Below are positions 1 to 9,363 of a stretch of DNA of 64,000 nucleotides, in pieces (positions within the stretch are counted from its first letter, which is position 1; the number at the start of each line of letters is the position of its first letter). Made by a program: the position numbers and the translations under genes. Source of the stretch: Ziziphus jujuba (Eukaryota > Streptophyta > Magnoliopsida > Rosales > Rhamnaceae); the NCBI RefSeq assembly GCF_031755915.1, contig NC_083388.1, positions 13,528,501-13,592,500 on the forward strand, written 5' to 3'. Under the pieces are notes generated by a model, which saw only the letters and a program-made list of their open reading frames with translations, was not told the DNA's origin and did no database searches.

Positions 1-513
1 TGGATAGAATTTGTTGAAACATTTCACTATGTTATTCGCTACAAGCAAGGTAAGGAAAATATTGTAGCTGATGTATTATCCCGCAGGTATGTATTACTTA
101 CTTTGGATGCTAAATTACTTAGTTTTGAACAAATTAAAGAATTATATGCTTTAGATCATGACTGTGGTGAAATTTACAAATTTTGTGAAAGGCATGCTGA
201 GGGAAAGTTTTATAGATTTGAAGGATTTTTGTTTAGGGAAAATAAACTGTGTGCCAAGTTGTTTTTTGCGTGATTTACTTGTTAGAGAATCTCATAGTGG
301 GGGATTAATGGGACCCTTTGGAATAGCTAAAACCTTAGCTTTTGTGATAGATGCATTAAATGTAAGCAATCTAAATCATGGCTGCAACCACATGGGTTGT
401 ACATGCCACTTCCTATACCTAACCCCCCTTGGGTAGATATTTCTGTGGACTTTGTTTTAGGGTTTCTTAGAACAAGAAAAGGTAGGGATTCGATCTTTAT
501 CGTTGTGGATAGG
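1..513 (+). pseudogene. Family B pol fragment: RNase H end and integrase N-terminal half
   Basis: The window opens inside pol. Frame 1 begins [17 protein letters not shown], the end of RNase H, and runs into the integrase zinc-binding region (FLFRENKLC). It matches the integrase at 59501-60862 almost residue for residue, so I assign it to family B. A frameshift near 255-260 breaks the frame. About 100 bp carrying the distal Cys pair are missing after GIAK near 337. The first catalytic Asp region survives (DISVDFVL, with Met changed to Val before DF). The fragment stops at VVDR, where LTR-B sequence begins abruptly, so the second half of integrase and the start of the 3' LTR have been lost together. 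It is not functional. Confidence 0.85.
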
Positions 514-926
514 AGCTAAATTAGGTTTCCTAAACCTAACCACATTAGGTTTCCTAAACCTAATTTTCATCCATTATTATTCCACCTTTACTTTTAACAA
601 ATTTATGAAAGTGTTGTAATTTATTTTGCCTATTTAAAGGCACATAAGTCATGAATAAAGGGGAGATTACAATTTTGATTCAAAGTGAGAGTGATTCTCT
701 TGGTTCTCTAAGAACTATATCGAATTTTTTCAACCTTTGTTTGTGGAGTTCAAATTTGACTTATCAATATGTTATTCCGCACACTATTGTGGCATCTTCA
801 CCATACCAAGGTTCTTACCTTAAATTAGGTAACGGGTCGAGGTCTTCCATTGATAACTTGTAATTAGACGGTCTAATTCAATCTTTGTTACGAGGTTTAG
901 AGGCCGCTCGCTCTAAGTTCGTATCA
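514..926 (+). repeat. LTR-B, 3' portion (5' truncated)
   Basis: Matches the B LTRs at 58544-59472 (-) and 10503-11192 (+): paired TTTCCTAAACCTAA blocks, a CCTATTTAAAGGCA promoter-like box near 630, and the terminal GTTCGTATCA. The 5' third is missing through the deletion that joins it to integrase. The base after its end (927) lies in the middle of an A LTR, so this B element appears to have inserted into that LTR; the left half of the host LTR would be outside the window. Confidence 0.75.
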
Positions 927-1865
927 CAAGTGGTGGAAGCCGGTACGAACCTGGGTAGCGGTTTTTGAGCATTTATGGATTCCAGGTTGTGGGAAATGGG
1001 TTCAGATATTCTTGAATTCACTTGATGTCACTAAGAAGTCATGGGAACTGGTCAAGACCGAAGTTTTATGGGTCATTTAAATGGTGTGCACATGAGAGAG
1101 AAAATGGCCGGTTTTTGCTATATTATTTGCTGGCTTTAGTTTGTTTTCTGAGGTGGCTCTTTCTCTTTCCTCCAAGAAAAGGGCAGCGTGTGGGACTCCA
1201 TAATAATCTTATTTGGCATCCTAAAAAGCATGTAGAAGCTGATTTGGATCTCAAAGTGGTCAAAGATTGGTCAAAATCAACTTAGGCAAAAAGCTAGTAT
1301 TTTAGTTCCCTAATTTGATTTCTACTTTTTGTTTTAGGAAATTATTTTTACTTTTGGTGTCTATTTATGTATTTGCTGGACAAATTGATTTAGAAAAATT
1401 AATATTTTATTATTTTAATTGCAAATTAATTAATTTCTAATTCCAAAATAAAGGAATTAATTAATTAAAAACTAGACTTAGGAAAGTAGTGAAATTCGAC
1501 CACCATGATGTTTGCTAATGTTGGCCGGTCTTTGCCCTAGAGTTTTAGGGTTTATTTGTGACTTTGTAGACTATTTAAAGGCATATTTCTCAATAATAAT
1601 ACAGCTTGAATTTTATACAGAAATTTATTTGTAAGATTGAATTCGGTTTGTTCTCTTGGAATACCTTAAACACCATTAGTGAATGACTGTTTTAGTTTTG
1701 ACTTATCAATATAACATCCATCACCTATTGTGGTGTCTTCAATATATACCAAGATTTCTAATCATAGGTTGGTCAGGGGTCAAGGTGACCATTAGAACTC
1801 GAACTTAATTAGATCCGGGCTAATATCATATGGGTTTAGGCGCAGGTCGTCCTAGGTTCATATCA
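927..1865 (+). repeat. LTR-A, 5' LTR of A1, missing its first ~250 bp
   Basis: Starts at the CAAGTGGTGGAAGCC segment that normally lies about 220-250 bp inside an A LTR. It ends with GTCCTAGGTTCATATCA immediately before a PBS. AATTAATTAA-rich U3 and CCTATTTAAAGG-like boxes agree with the other A copies. Confidence 0.8.
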
Positions 1866-1867
1866 TT

Positions 1868-1880
1868 TGGTATCAGAGCC
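1868..1880 (+). promoter_or_regulatory. Primer-binding site (initiator tRNA-Met) of A1
   Basis: TGGTATCAGAGCC lies two bases after the LTR end (ATCA|TT). It is complementary to the 3' end of plant initiator tRNA-Met, the usual minus-strand primer of Ty3/gypsy elements. Confidence 0.9.
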
Positions 1881-3818
1881 GAATTTTGTTTAGATTTGAT
1901 CTATCTTTATTTGCTTTCTTTGTTTTTGTGTTAATCTGCAATTTTAGCATTAGGTTAAGGTTGCTTCTATCATCATACACGCTCTGCATATTTTTCAAAA
2001 AAAAAAAAAAATCATTCATTGTTAAATTAGGTTTTCCTAGTTTTACCGTATTTTTATTTCCTAGTTTGTTGGTTATCTTTCATTATTGTTCTTGGTAATT
2101 TAGTTTATTGTTGATTTTTTTTTCTTTTTAGTCTTAAATATTTGCATTCATATATTAAAAAAAAAAGAAAAAAAGAAAAAAAAAAAAGAAGAAAAGCTGA
2201 ATAGATAAAAAAAAAAAAAAGAAAAAAAGAAGAACTGCACAATTTGTATTTTGTTTGGGAGGTCACAAGTTTGGTGATTGTTTGGTGTTGGAATTGCAAT
2301 TTTGAATCGATTCTGGCTACTGCATTGTGTTATGATCTGTGAGTAAAAAAAAAAAAGAAAAAAAAAGCCAAATAAAAAAAAATCGGTTTGTTGAATTTGG
2401 TGTTGAAATTTGTTCCTAGAAATTTTTTTGGAGCTGCTGTTTTGTTGGTTATTTATTCAATATTTGGATTTCTTGGAGAATTATTTTGTTGCTGGATATT
2501 TGAATTTTGAGTGCTTAAATTATTTGGATTAAAATTAGTTAAAGGAATTGATACAAAACTAGAATTTCAAGAAAAACAACCAACACTATTCTTTAATTTT
2601 GTTCATGTTTGAAATTCTTTTTTCTAAATTTTTTTCTTGAACATTTAATTTCTTACCATCTAGTCCAATTCTTTTTGATTCCTAATTTTTCTTGTAACTT
2701 GCCTTATTTTGCCTAGAAAAGCCGAAATTTAGGTATTTCAAATTCATTCGGTATTACTTGCTTTTTTGCTATTGTTTTGTTGATAAGTTTAGTTAAAACA
2801 TTTTGTTGGTTGTTTTTCATCATTGTTCTTGTTGGTTCTTTTTTTCTGTTTTAGTCTTAAGTATTTACATTCATATATTAAAAAAAAAAAAAAAAACAAG
2901 GGAAAGTTTTAAAAGCATATTGCATTAAAACCTAAAATTTGTGCAATTGGTTTTTGTTTGAAAAGTGCTCTCAGATTTGGAGAATTTGTGGCTTTAGAAT
3001 TCCAATTTTTGATGTTGATCCTTGCTACTGCAGCTGTTTATGATCTATGAGTAAAAAAAGAAGAAAAAAAAACTGCACATTTGTTTTTTTGTTGGGGGCC
3101 ACGGGTTTGGCAAGATTTTGCTATTGGAATTGCTATTTGGTTTCTAATTTTTATTATTAGAGTTGTGTTTGATATTCAGTTAAAAAAAAAAAAAAAAAAA
3201 GCCGAATAAAAAACAAAAAAATCGGGTTTGTTCAATTTGGTGTTGAAATTTGAGTTTGGGAATTTGTTTGAGTTGAAGATTTGATTTTTGATATTTTGAG
3301 TTGTTGGAGATTTATTTTCGCTGCTGGATTTTTGAATTTTGGGTGCTAACATATTGGATTAAAACTAGAATTACAAGAACAACAACCAACACTATTCTTT
3401 AATTTTGTTCGTGTTTGAAATTCTTTTTCTAAAAGTTTATTCTTGAATCCTTAATCTCTTACCATCTAGTCCAGTTGTTGCTAATTCCAAAATTTTCTTT
3501 ATTATTTTGCTTTATTTTGGCAAGAAAGTCGAAAACTACGTTTTACTAATTCATTCTGTATTGCTTACTTTTTGCTACTGTTTTGTTGATAAGCTTAATT
3601 AAAACATACTTGTGATCTAATTGTTGTTTTGTGGGTGTTTTTAATTAGAACTTTGAGATAATTCATTGAGTGGAAAAAGATGAGTGTATGTGAACTTAAA
3701 AGAGGGAAAAAGCCAAAACTAGTGTGAAAACACGAGTGTCGAGACCTTGATTGAATGAAACATGTGAGGGAGTGATATTTGGTGAGAATTTATTTTATTT
3801 TACATTATTTATACTAAC
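1881..3818 (+). other. A1 untranslated leader with internal ~750-bp duplication
   Basis: About 1.94 kb between PBS and gag, against about 1.1 kb in A2, A4, A7 and A8. The landmark 'TTTAGTCTTAA..ATTCATATATT' followed by poly(A) occurs at about 2130-2160 and again at about 2850-2880. Near 2800 the sequence jumps from TTAAAACAT (a late leader landmark) back to TTGTTGGTTGTTTTTCATC (an early one). A-rich tracts interrupt it throughout. No ORF is credible. Confidence 0.75.
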
Positions 3819-4546
3819 ATGGCAGATTCAAGGGTAAGAAGAGGAGATCCACCTTTAAAAATTAATGAAGAAGAGTCCACAGGATTCCATGGTGGTTCTC
3901 GAGCTATGGGGAGTGGTGAGCAAACGGACATAAGGGCTATATTGGAGCAATTACAGTGGATGAATGCCCGATTTGACAACCTAGATCAAAGGATGGATAG
4001 GATAGAAACATCACAAGGAGGTCTGAATATAAGGATAGATGCTCAAGGAGGTCGAGGTTGAGGTCGAGGAGGCCGAGGGCGATCAAGAGAGGAATTCGGG
4101 AGAAGTAACTTTGGAGATGACTTGGATGAAATTTTTGAACCTCAAGAAAGGCTACTTTGTGGGATACCAGAAAGGAATGAAGATGATGACCTAGGGAATA
4201 TCAAGGTAAGCATTCCACCTTTCATGGGAAAAAGTGATCCGAAGGCATATTTGGAATGGGAGGAGAGAATGGAGATGATTTTTTATTGTCGTAATTATTC
4301 GGAGGCCAAGAAGGTGAAGTTGGCAGTAATGGAGTTTGGTCACTATGCACTCTCCAATGGTGGACCAATGAGCAAAACACCCGAATAGAAGAATCATGGT
4401 GTTAAAGGGTAGTGGTGAGCTAGATTCAGAAAGCGAAGAAATTGGTGATGAAACCGAGCAAGAGGAAGAGGAAAAGCTTGAAGGTGAGGCCGAAACTTTG
4501 AATGCTTCCCATGCTAAATTAAGCTTGGTTTCTAGGCGAATCTTGG
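3819..4546 (+). pseudogene. gag remnant of A1
   Basis: ATG at 3819 follows the leader box common to all A copies (GAAACATGTGAGGGAGTGA). It opens MADSRVRRGDPPLKI, as at 20313, 41162 and 55259. It holds a predicted coiled segment (LEQLQWMNARFDNLDQRMDRIE), an RGG-rich stretch and the capsid-like box PPFMGKSDPKAYLEWEERME. A TGA at 4059-4061 interrupts the RGG-rich stretch. A 2-bp insertion near 4353 shifts the frame. At about 4380 the sequence jumps from QNT to PNRRIMVLKG, deleting the second half of capsid and the CCHC knuckle. The acidic gag tail (DETEQEEEEKLEGEAE) follows. Non-functional. Confidence 0.85.
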
Positions 4547-4859
4547 TTGCATACCCAATGTGAGATCCAAGGAAAGATTTGTAGCATGATTATTGATAGT
4601 GGGAGTTGTACCAATGTAATTAATAACATTGTGGCTGATAAGTTAGGCCTAACAACTATTAAACATCCAGAACCATATAGATTACAATGGATTAATAATA
4701 GTGGTGAGATGAGAGTTAATAAACAAGCTAAAGTAAAATTTAGCATAGATAAATATGTTGATGTTGTGTTGTGTGATATTGTGCCTATACATGCTGGTCA
4801 TATGGGAGAGAGAGCTGTATTGTTCTTAGGCTTAAAGGAAAGAAGGTTAAGCTGGAGCC
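4547..4859 (+). pseudogene. Retroviral-type aspartic protease remnant of A1
   Basis: The frame reads CEIQGKICSMIIDSGSCTNV: the retropepsin active-site triad (Asp-Ser-Gly in IDSGS), then the conserved KLGLTTIKHPEPYRLQW and FSIDKYVDVVLCDIVPIHAGH. The frame breaks after HAGHM near 4800. The RGKKVKLE-like box that follows runs straight into LTR start TGATGAGAATC at 4860, so the protease-RT linker and all downstream pol are missing. The protein would normally release mature Gag and Pol proteins; here it is only a relic. Confidence 0.85.
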
Positions 4860-5425
4860 TGATGAGAATCTGCTCGAGCTTGCACAACCGACAGCCCACT
4901 AGAGTACCGACCCGATACGGATGAAGATCGGGCCGATCACTAGAGCTCAAGCTAAAAGGTTTAAGCATAACCTTGCTGCTTTTATCCATGGAGCAATTCA
5001 TTCTCAAAAGGGCTTGTCTATACCCGAAGATATAAGGCTTATTTTTGGCATCTAAGTGGTGGAGGTTGATATAGACCCTGGTAGTTGTCACCAGACATCA
5101 TACATCAGACATTTTACATCAGACACCCATACATCGAACATCATACATTGGACTTCGGACATTCGACATAAGTTAGCTCGGACATTAGGCAAACATAAGT
5201 CAGCTTAGTTGTCAAACTAGTCAACTCGTTACCTAATTTGCGTCTGACTTTTTGTTTGTTTTTTATTTATTTATTGGCTGGACAAATCAACTTAGGAAAG
5301 TTATTATTTTATTAACTTTCATTTTAAAATTAATTAATTCCTTATTCAAAACAAAGGAATTAATTAATACAAATTAGTTTAAGAAATTAGCGTAAAATTC
5401 AGCCAACTTGTTTCATTTTCTTTTT
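4860..5425 (+). repeat. LTR-A (A' type U3), truncated, shared by A1 and A2
   Basis: Starts TGATGAGAATCTGCTCG. The first ~190 bp still read as the pol tail in pieces (RMKIGPITRAQAKRF). From about 5095 the U3 carries degenerate CATCAGACAT/CGGACATT repeats, as in the A' LTR at 9364-10502. The LTR stops in U3 near TTGTTTCATTTTC and is joined exactly to the PBS of A2 at 5426, so the promoter-like region and the terminal TTCGTATCA are missing. Confidence 0.8.
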
Positions 5426-5438
5426 TGATATCAGAGCC
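5426..5438 (+). promoter_or_regulatory. Primer-binding site of A2
   Basis: TGATATCAGAGCC, one change (G to A) from the tRNA-Met PBS of the other copies. It is joined directly to truncated LTR sequence instead of to ...CGTATCA. Confidence 0.75.
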
Positions 5439-6551
5439 AAATTTTTTTCAGGTTTGATCTATCTTTATTTGCTTTATTTTTCTTTTTATTAATCTACAAT
5501 TTTAGCATTAGGTTAAGGTTGCTTCTATCATCATACACGTTCTACATATTAAAAAAAAAAAAAATCATTCCTAGTTGAAATAGGATTTCCTTGTTTTTAC
5601 CGTATTTTTGTTTCCTAGTTTGTGGGTTGTTTTTCATTATTGTTCTTGTTAATTTTTTTTTATTGATTTTTCCTTTGCTGTTTTAGTCTTAAGTAATTGC
5701 ATTCATATATTAAAAACAAAAAAACAAAAAAAAGAGAGGCTTGCGGCAACATATTTAAGAAAAAAAAAAAACTGCACATTTGTATTTTGTTGGTGGTCAC
5801 AGGTTTGGTGACTATTTGGTGTTGGAACTGCAATTTAGATGTTGATTCTTGCTACTGCAGTGTTTTATGTTCAGTGAGCGAAAAAAAAAAAAAAAGCCAA
5901 ATAAATTTTTTTTTTTTTCGGCTTGTTGGAGTTTGATTTGTTTGCTGGAAATTTGTTAGTGCTGCTGGTTTGTTGATTATTTATTCAATATTTTGAGTTT
6001 CTGGAGAATTATTTTTGTTGCTGGATATTTGAATTTCGGGTGTTTAAATTATTTGGATTGAAATTAGTTGAAGGATTTGATACAAAACTTACAAGGACAA
6101 AACCAACACTATTCTATAGTTTTGTTCTATTTGATTCTTGCTCATGTTTGAAATTCTTTTTCCTAAATTTATTCTTGAATCCTTAATCTCTTACTATCTA
6201 GTCCAGTTCTTGCAAATTTCAAAATTTTCCTTATTATTTTGCTTTATTTTGCCTTCAAAGCCGAAACTAGGATTTGTTACATTCATCGGTATTGCTTATT
6301 TTTTGCTACTGTTTTGTTGATAGGCTTAATTAAAATATACTTGTGATCTAATTGCTGTTTTATGGGTATTTTAATTAGAACTTTGAGATAATTCATTGGG
6401 TGGAAAAAGGGAAGAGTGTGTGAGCTTAAAGAGGGAAAAAGGCGAAACTGGTGTGAAAACACAAGTGTCGAGACCTTGATTGAATGAAACATGTGAGGGA
6501 GTGATATTTGGTGAGAATTTATTTTATTTTACATTATTTATACTAACATAA
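5439..6551 (+). other. A2 untranslated leader
   Basis: About 1.1 kb, colinear with the leaders of A4 and A7: TTTGATCTATC start, poly(A) tracts near 5550, 5710, 5760 and 5880, then GAAACATGTGAGGGAGTGA near 6487. It ends at ACTAACAT, where ATGGCAGATTC should follow; mid-gag sequence comes instead. Nothing here looks coding. Confidence 0.75.
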
Positions 6552-7166
6552 GGAGATGGAGATGCTTATGATGAGGTTAAGCATGAATGAGGATAGAGAA
6601 GCAACCATGGCAAGATTCTTTGGTGGTTTGAATCGTGAGATAGCCAATCAACTATAATTGCAACAATATATGGAATTGGAGCAGATGTTGCATGTGGCTA
6701 TTAAATTAGAGCATCAATTCAAGAGGAGGGGTGTAGACTCACGGTTTGGAGGAGTTTCCAACAGTGGAAGATCAAATCCAAGTGGCTGGAGAAACAATCC
6801 TACCTTTGAGAAGAAGCCAAAATCGAAACTTGGTGAAGAAAGTTCCAATCGGCCAAAAAGGGAGTCTAGGACAGAATGTATCCAACCACCAAAGAATGAG
6901 GTAAAATCTGTTCCTAAACCTTCAAAACCAAGAGAAATTATTTATTTTAAGTGCCAAGGACGAGGACACATCGCTATGCAATGCCCGAATAAAAGGATCA
7001 TGGTGTTGAAGGATAATTGTGGGCTAGAATCGGAAAGTGGTGATGAAACCGAGCAAGAGGAGGAGGAAGAGTTTGAAGGTGAGGACGAAACTTTGAATGC
7101 TTCCCATGCTGAATTAAGCTTAGTTTCTTGGAGAGTGCAGGCTGCATACAAAGATGAGGACGAATG
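6552..7166 (+). pseudogene. gag C-terminal half of A2
   Basis: Enters gag at KEMEMLMMRLSMNEDREATM, continues GLNREIANQL, a TAA at 6655-6657, then an open stretch of 169 codons. Seen in order: LQQYMELEQMLHVAIKLEHQ, a basic Ser/Asn/Lys-rich linker, a zinc knuckle, and an acidic tail (DETEQEEEEEFEGEDE). The knuckle reads YFKCQGRGHIAMQC: the first Cys of the CCHC motif has become Tyr, so metal binding should be lost. Ends with the conserved YKDEDE and a stop. The N-terminal half, including the start codon, is deleted. Confidence 0.85.
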
Positions 7167-8423
7167 AATGGCGCTTACTTGAATGACTCCTAAGCAGGTT
7201 TTTAATGATCAATTGGCTCTACAAAGGAGGAAAGAAGCTAAACAACAACAAAATCAAGCTATGTCCAACCGCCAAGAGAAGAAAAAGAATGGTGACATTG
7301 AGAGTGTGAGAGAAAGAGAAAAAAAAATAGTGGAAAGAAAAAAGAGAGTTTTTTATGCAAAACAGAGTGAAATAAAGAAGGTTTTTTATTGTAAAAAGCC
7401 TATGATTGTAATGATGTACAAGGAAGCATATATGAATCATTTAACTGACCCTGATGAATCTGTTTTGCCTAGTTCTATTTTTTCCCCTTTGTAGGAGTTC
7501 AATGATGTCTTTCCCGAGGAGATTCCAAGTGGGTTATCGCCAATTAGAGGGATCGAACATCAAAATGATTTTGTTTTCGGATCAACAATTCCAAACTGAT
7601 TGGCTTGCTTATAGGAGTAATCCAGAGGAGACAAAGGAACCGCAAAGGCAGGTAAGTGAATTACTTGAAAATGGATATGTTAGAGAAAGCATGAGTGCCT
7701 GTGTTGTACCTGTATTATTAGTCCCTAAGAAAGATGGAACATGGAGAATGTGTGTAGATTGTAGGGCTATTAACAATATAACTGTCAAATATCATCATCT
7801 TATTCCTAGGTTAGATGACATGCTTGATGAATTGTATAGTGTAAGCATGTTTTCAAAATTTTTTCTTAAGAGTGGTTATCATCAAATACAAATGAAGGAA
7901 GGTGATGAATGGAAAACAACATTTAAAACAAAACATGGTTTGTATGAGTGGTTGGTTATGCCATTTGGGTTAATTAATGCTCCTAGGACTTTTATGGGTT
8001 AATGAATCATGTCATGCGTCCATTCATTGGAAAATTTATGGTTATGTATTTTAATGATATTATTGTCTATAGTAAAATTTTATATGATCATGTATGACGT
8101 CTTAGATTAGTTTTAGGAGTTCTTAGGAAAGAAAAACTACTTTCAAATGCTAAAAAGTGTGATTTTTGTCGAAATGAGCTTGTATTAATAGGATTTGTTG
8201 TGATAGTGTTTGACCCAGGAGATTGGGTTTGGTTGCAACAAAAGTCAAAGTTTATGCCGTGTACAGATGGACCTTTTCAAGTTCTGTAGCATATTAACAA
8301 CAATGCTTACAAATTAGATCTTCTAAGTCAGTATAATGTTAGTGCTACCTTTAATGTCCCTGATTTATCTTCTTTTTATGTAGGTGATGATTTGAAGACA
8401 AATCATTTTCAAGAGTAGGGGAA
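7167..8423 (+). pseudogene. pol remnant of A2: linker, RT and integrase C-terminus joined
   Basis: Starts at the protease-RT linker (MTPKQVFNDQLALQRRKEAK); protease itself is missing. The Lys/Glu-rich linker ends at SIFSPL and a TAG near 7492. RT follows: [61 protein letters not shown] one-base shift near 8000 leads into MNHVMRPFIGKFMVMYFNDI, so the catalytic YxDD box has decayed to YFND (first Asp to Asn). Late RT (KKCDFCRNELVLIGFVV) then continues in frame as FDPGDWVW, the integrase C-terminal domain; RNase H and the integrase core are absent. The polypurine tract is 8411-8423. Confidence 0.85.
8411..8423 (+). promoter_or_regulatory. Polypurine tract of A2
   Basis: AAGAGTAGGGGAA directly precedes LTR start TGATGAGG. 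In intact copies the same tract encodes QEEGN within pol; here GAG-TAG puts a stop in it. This is the plus-strand primer site of reverse transcription. Confidence 0.7.
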
Positions 8424-8435
8424 TGATGAGGACAT

Positions 8436-9046
8436 GATTAGAGTGACTTGCCTCTAAACCCGTAACAAAGATTGAATTAGGACCGTCTAAATACAAGTTA
8501 TCAAGTCGAATTTGAACTTCACAGACAAAGCTTGAAAAAGTTCGATATAGTTCTTAGTAATCAAAATTGTAATCTCCCCATTATTCATGACTTATGTGCC
8601 TTTAAATAGGCAAAATAAAGTACAAAGCTTTCCTAAATTTGTTAAAAGTAAAGGTGGAATAATAATGGACGAAAATTAGGTTTAGGAAACCTAATGTGGT
8701 TAGGTTTAGGAAACCTAATTTAGCTCCTAGTTTCCTAATTTGAATAGCCTTTAATTCTTTGACCAATTTAGCTCTAATAAAATTAGGAAAGTAATTTAGA
8801 AACCTAATAAAAACTAAATTAGGAAAGTAAATAGGCAACATGCCAAAATCCAATCAAAACATAAATAAAAATTAATATTTTCCTAATTATAAAATTTGGC
8901 CAAGTTTAGTTGGATGCCATGTTACCATATGATGCCACATCACCATGTTGTAGAAGTTCATGCGTTGAACTCTCTTTCACGTTGGCATCCACCATCCCAA
9001 TTATATGGACCAATGTTCATCTTCACTAATGAACATATATGGACGT
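8436..9046 (-). repeat. LTR-B, minus orientation, left arm of an inverted LTR pair
   Basis: Reads AGAGTGACTTGCCTCTAAACCCG (split here for reference: AGAGTGACTTGCC then TCTAAACCCG) onward, colinear with the minus B LTRs at 57070-57751 and 58544-59472. It lacks the outermost ~10 bp (TGATACGAACC). It breaks off after CACTAATGAAC near 9044, before the LTR 5' end. Immediately to the right the same family restarts in plus orientation. Confidence 0.8.
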
Positions 9047-9052
9047 GCTTTG

Positions 9053-9363
9053 ATGAGGACATGACCAAGAGCCCTTCAAGATGGAGCCCATATCCACTTC
9101 AAATGTCTACAGTACCCATAACCCGAGCACGAGTAAAGAGGTTTAAAGAAGCACTAAATGGTTTAATGCAAGTGGTGTTCACATTTCAATGAAGCAAGTT
9201 CATTACTGAAGATGAAACAAAATTTGTCCATATGATTGGAATGGTGGATGCGAACATGAAAGAAAGCTTAACGCAAGGAATCTTATAACATGGTGACGTG
9301 GCATCATATGGCGACGTGGCATAAAATGCAACATGGCATTTTTGCGACATGGAGGGTGATATG
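9053..9363 (+). repeat. LTR-B, plus orientation, first part (interrupted by a solo LTR)
   Basis: Starts TGATGAGGACATGACC. It reads as the family B pol tail: PITRARVKRFKEALNGLMQV. Interrupted at 9364 by a minus A' LTR and resumes at 10508. The TSD ATATG is at 9359-9363. Confidence 0.85.

Larger units (their letters stand above)
927..5425 (+). mobile_element. A1: defective family A Ty3/gypsy element
   Basis: Order: 5'-truncated LTR (927-1865), PBS, enlarged leader, partial gag, protease remnant, truncated LTR (4860-5425). RT, RNase H and integrase are entirely absent; protease-region sequence passes directly into the next LTR. The right-hand LTR also serves as the 5' LTR of A2, giving an LTR-internal-LTR-internal tandem, the usual outcome of unequal recombination between LTRs. 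No TSD pair can be assigned. Confidence 0.75.
5426..8442 (+). mobile_element. A2: internally deleted family A element (RT joined to integrase C-terminus)
   Basis: Order: PBS, leader, gag C-terminal half, protease-RT linker, RT, integrase C-terminal domain, polypurine tract, first bases of an LTR. Deletions removed the gag N-terminal half (leader joins mid-gag at 6552), the protease, and everything between late RT and integrase C-terminus. The last junction is shared with A6 (see findings). Its 3' LTR begins TGATGAGGACATGA, a B-type start, and is lost after about 15 bp at an inverted B LTR. Confidence 0.75.

Noticed and set aside
927..1865. Reading LTR-A coding tails as host ORFs (for example 1022-1285, 53329-53526, 44727-45068)
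   Set aside because: These frames recur in nearly every A LTR and are the pol tail or U3 shadows, not independent genes.
1868..1880. tRNA-like sequence TGGTATCAGAGCC
   Set aside because: It is the complement of a tRNA 3' end serving as primer-binding site; no cloverleaf surrounds it or the other copies.
2105..2299. Phe-rich minus-strand frame and similar low-complexity frames in the leaders
   Set aside because: Created by poly(A)/poly(T) tracts in untranslated leaders; not conserved between copies.
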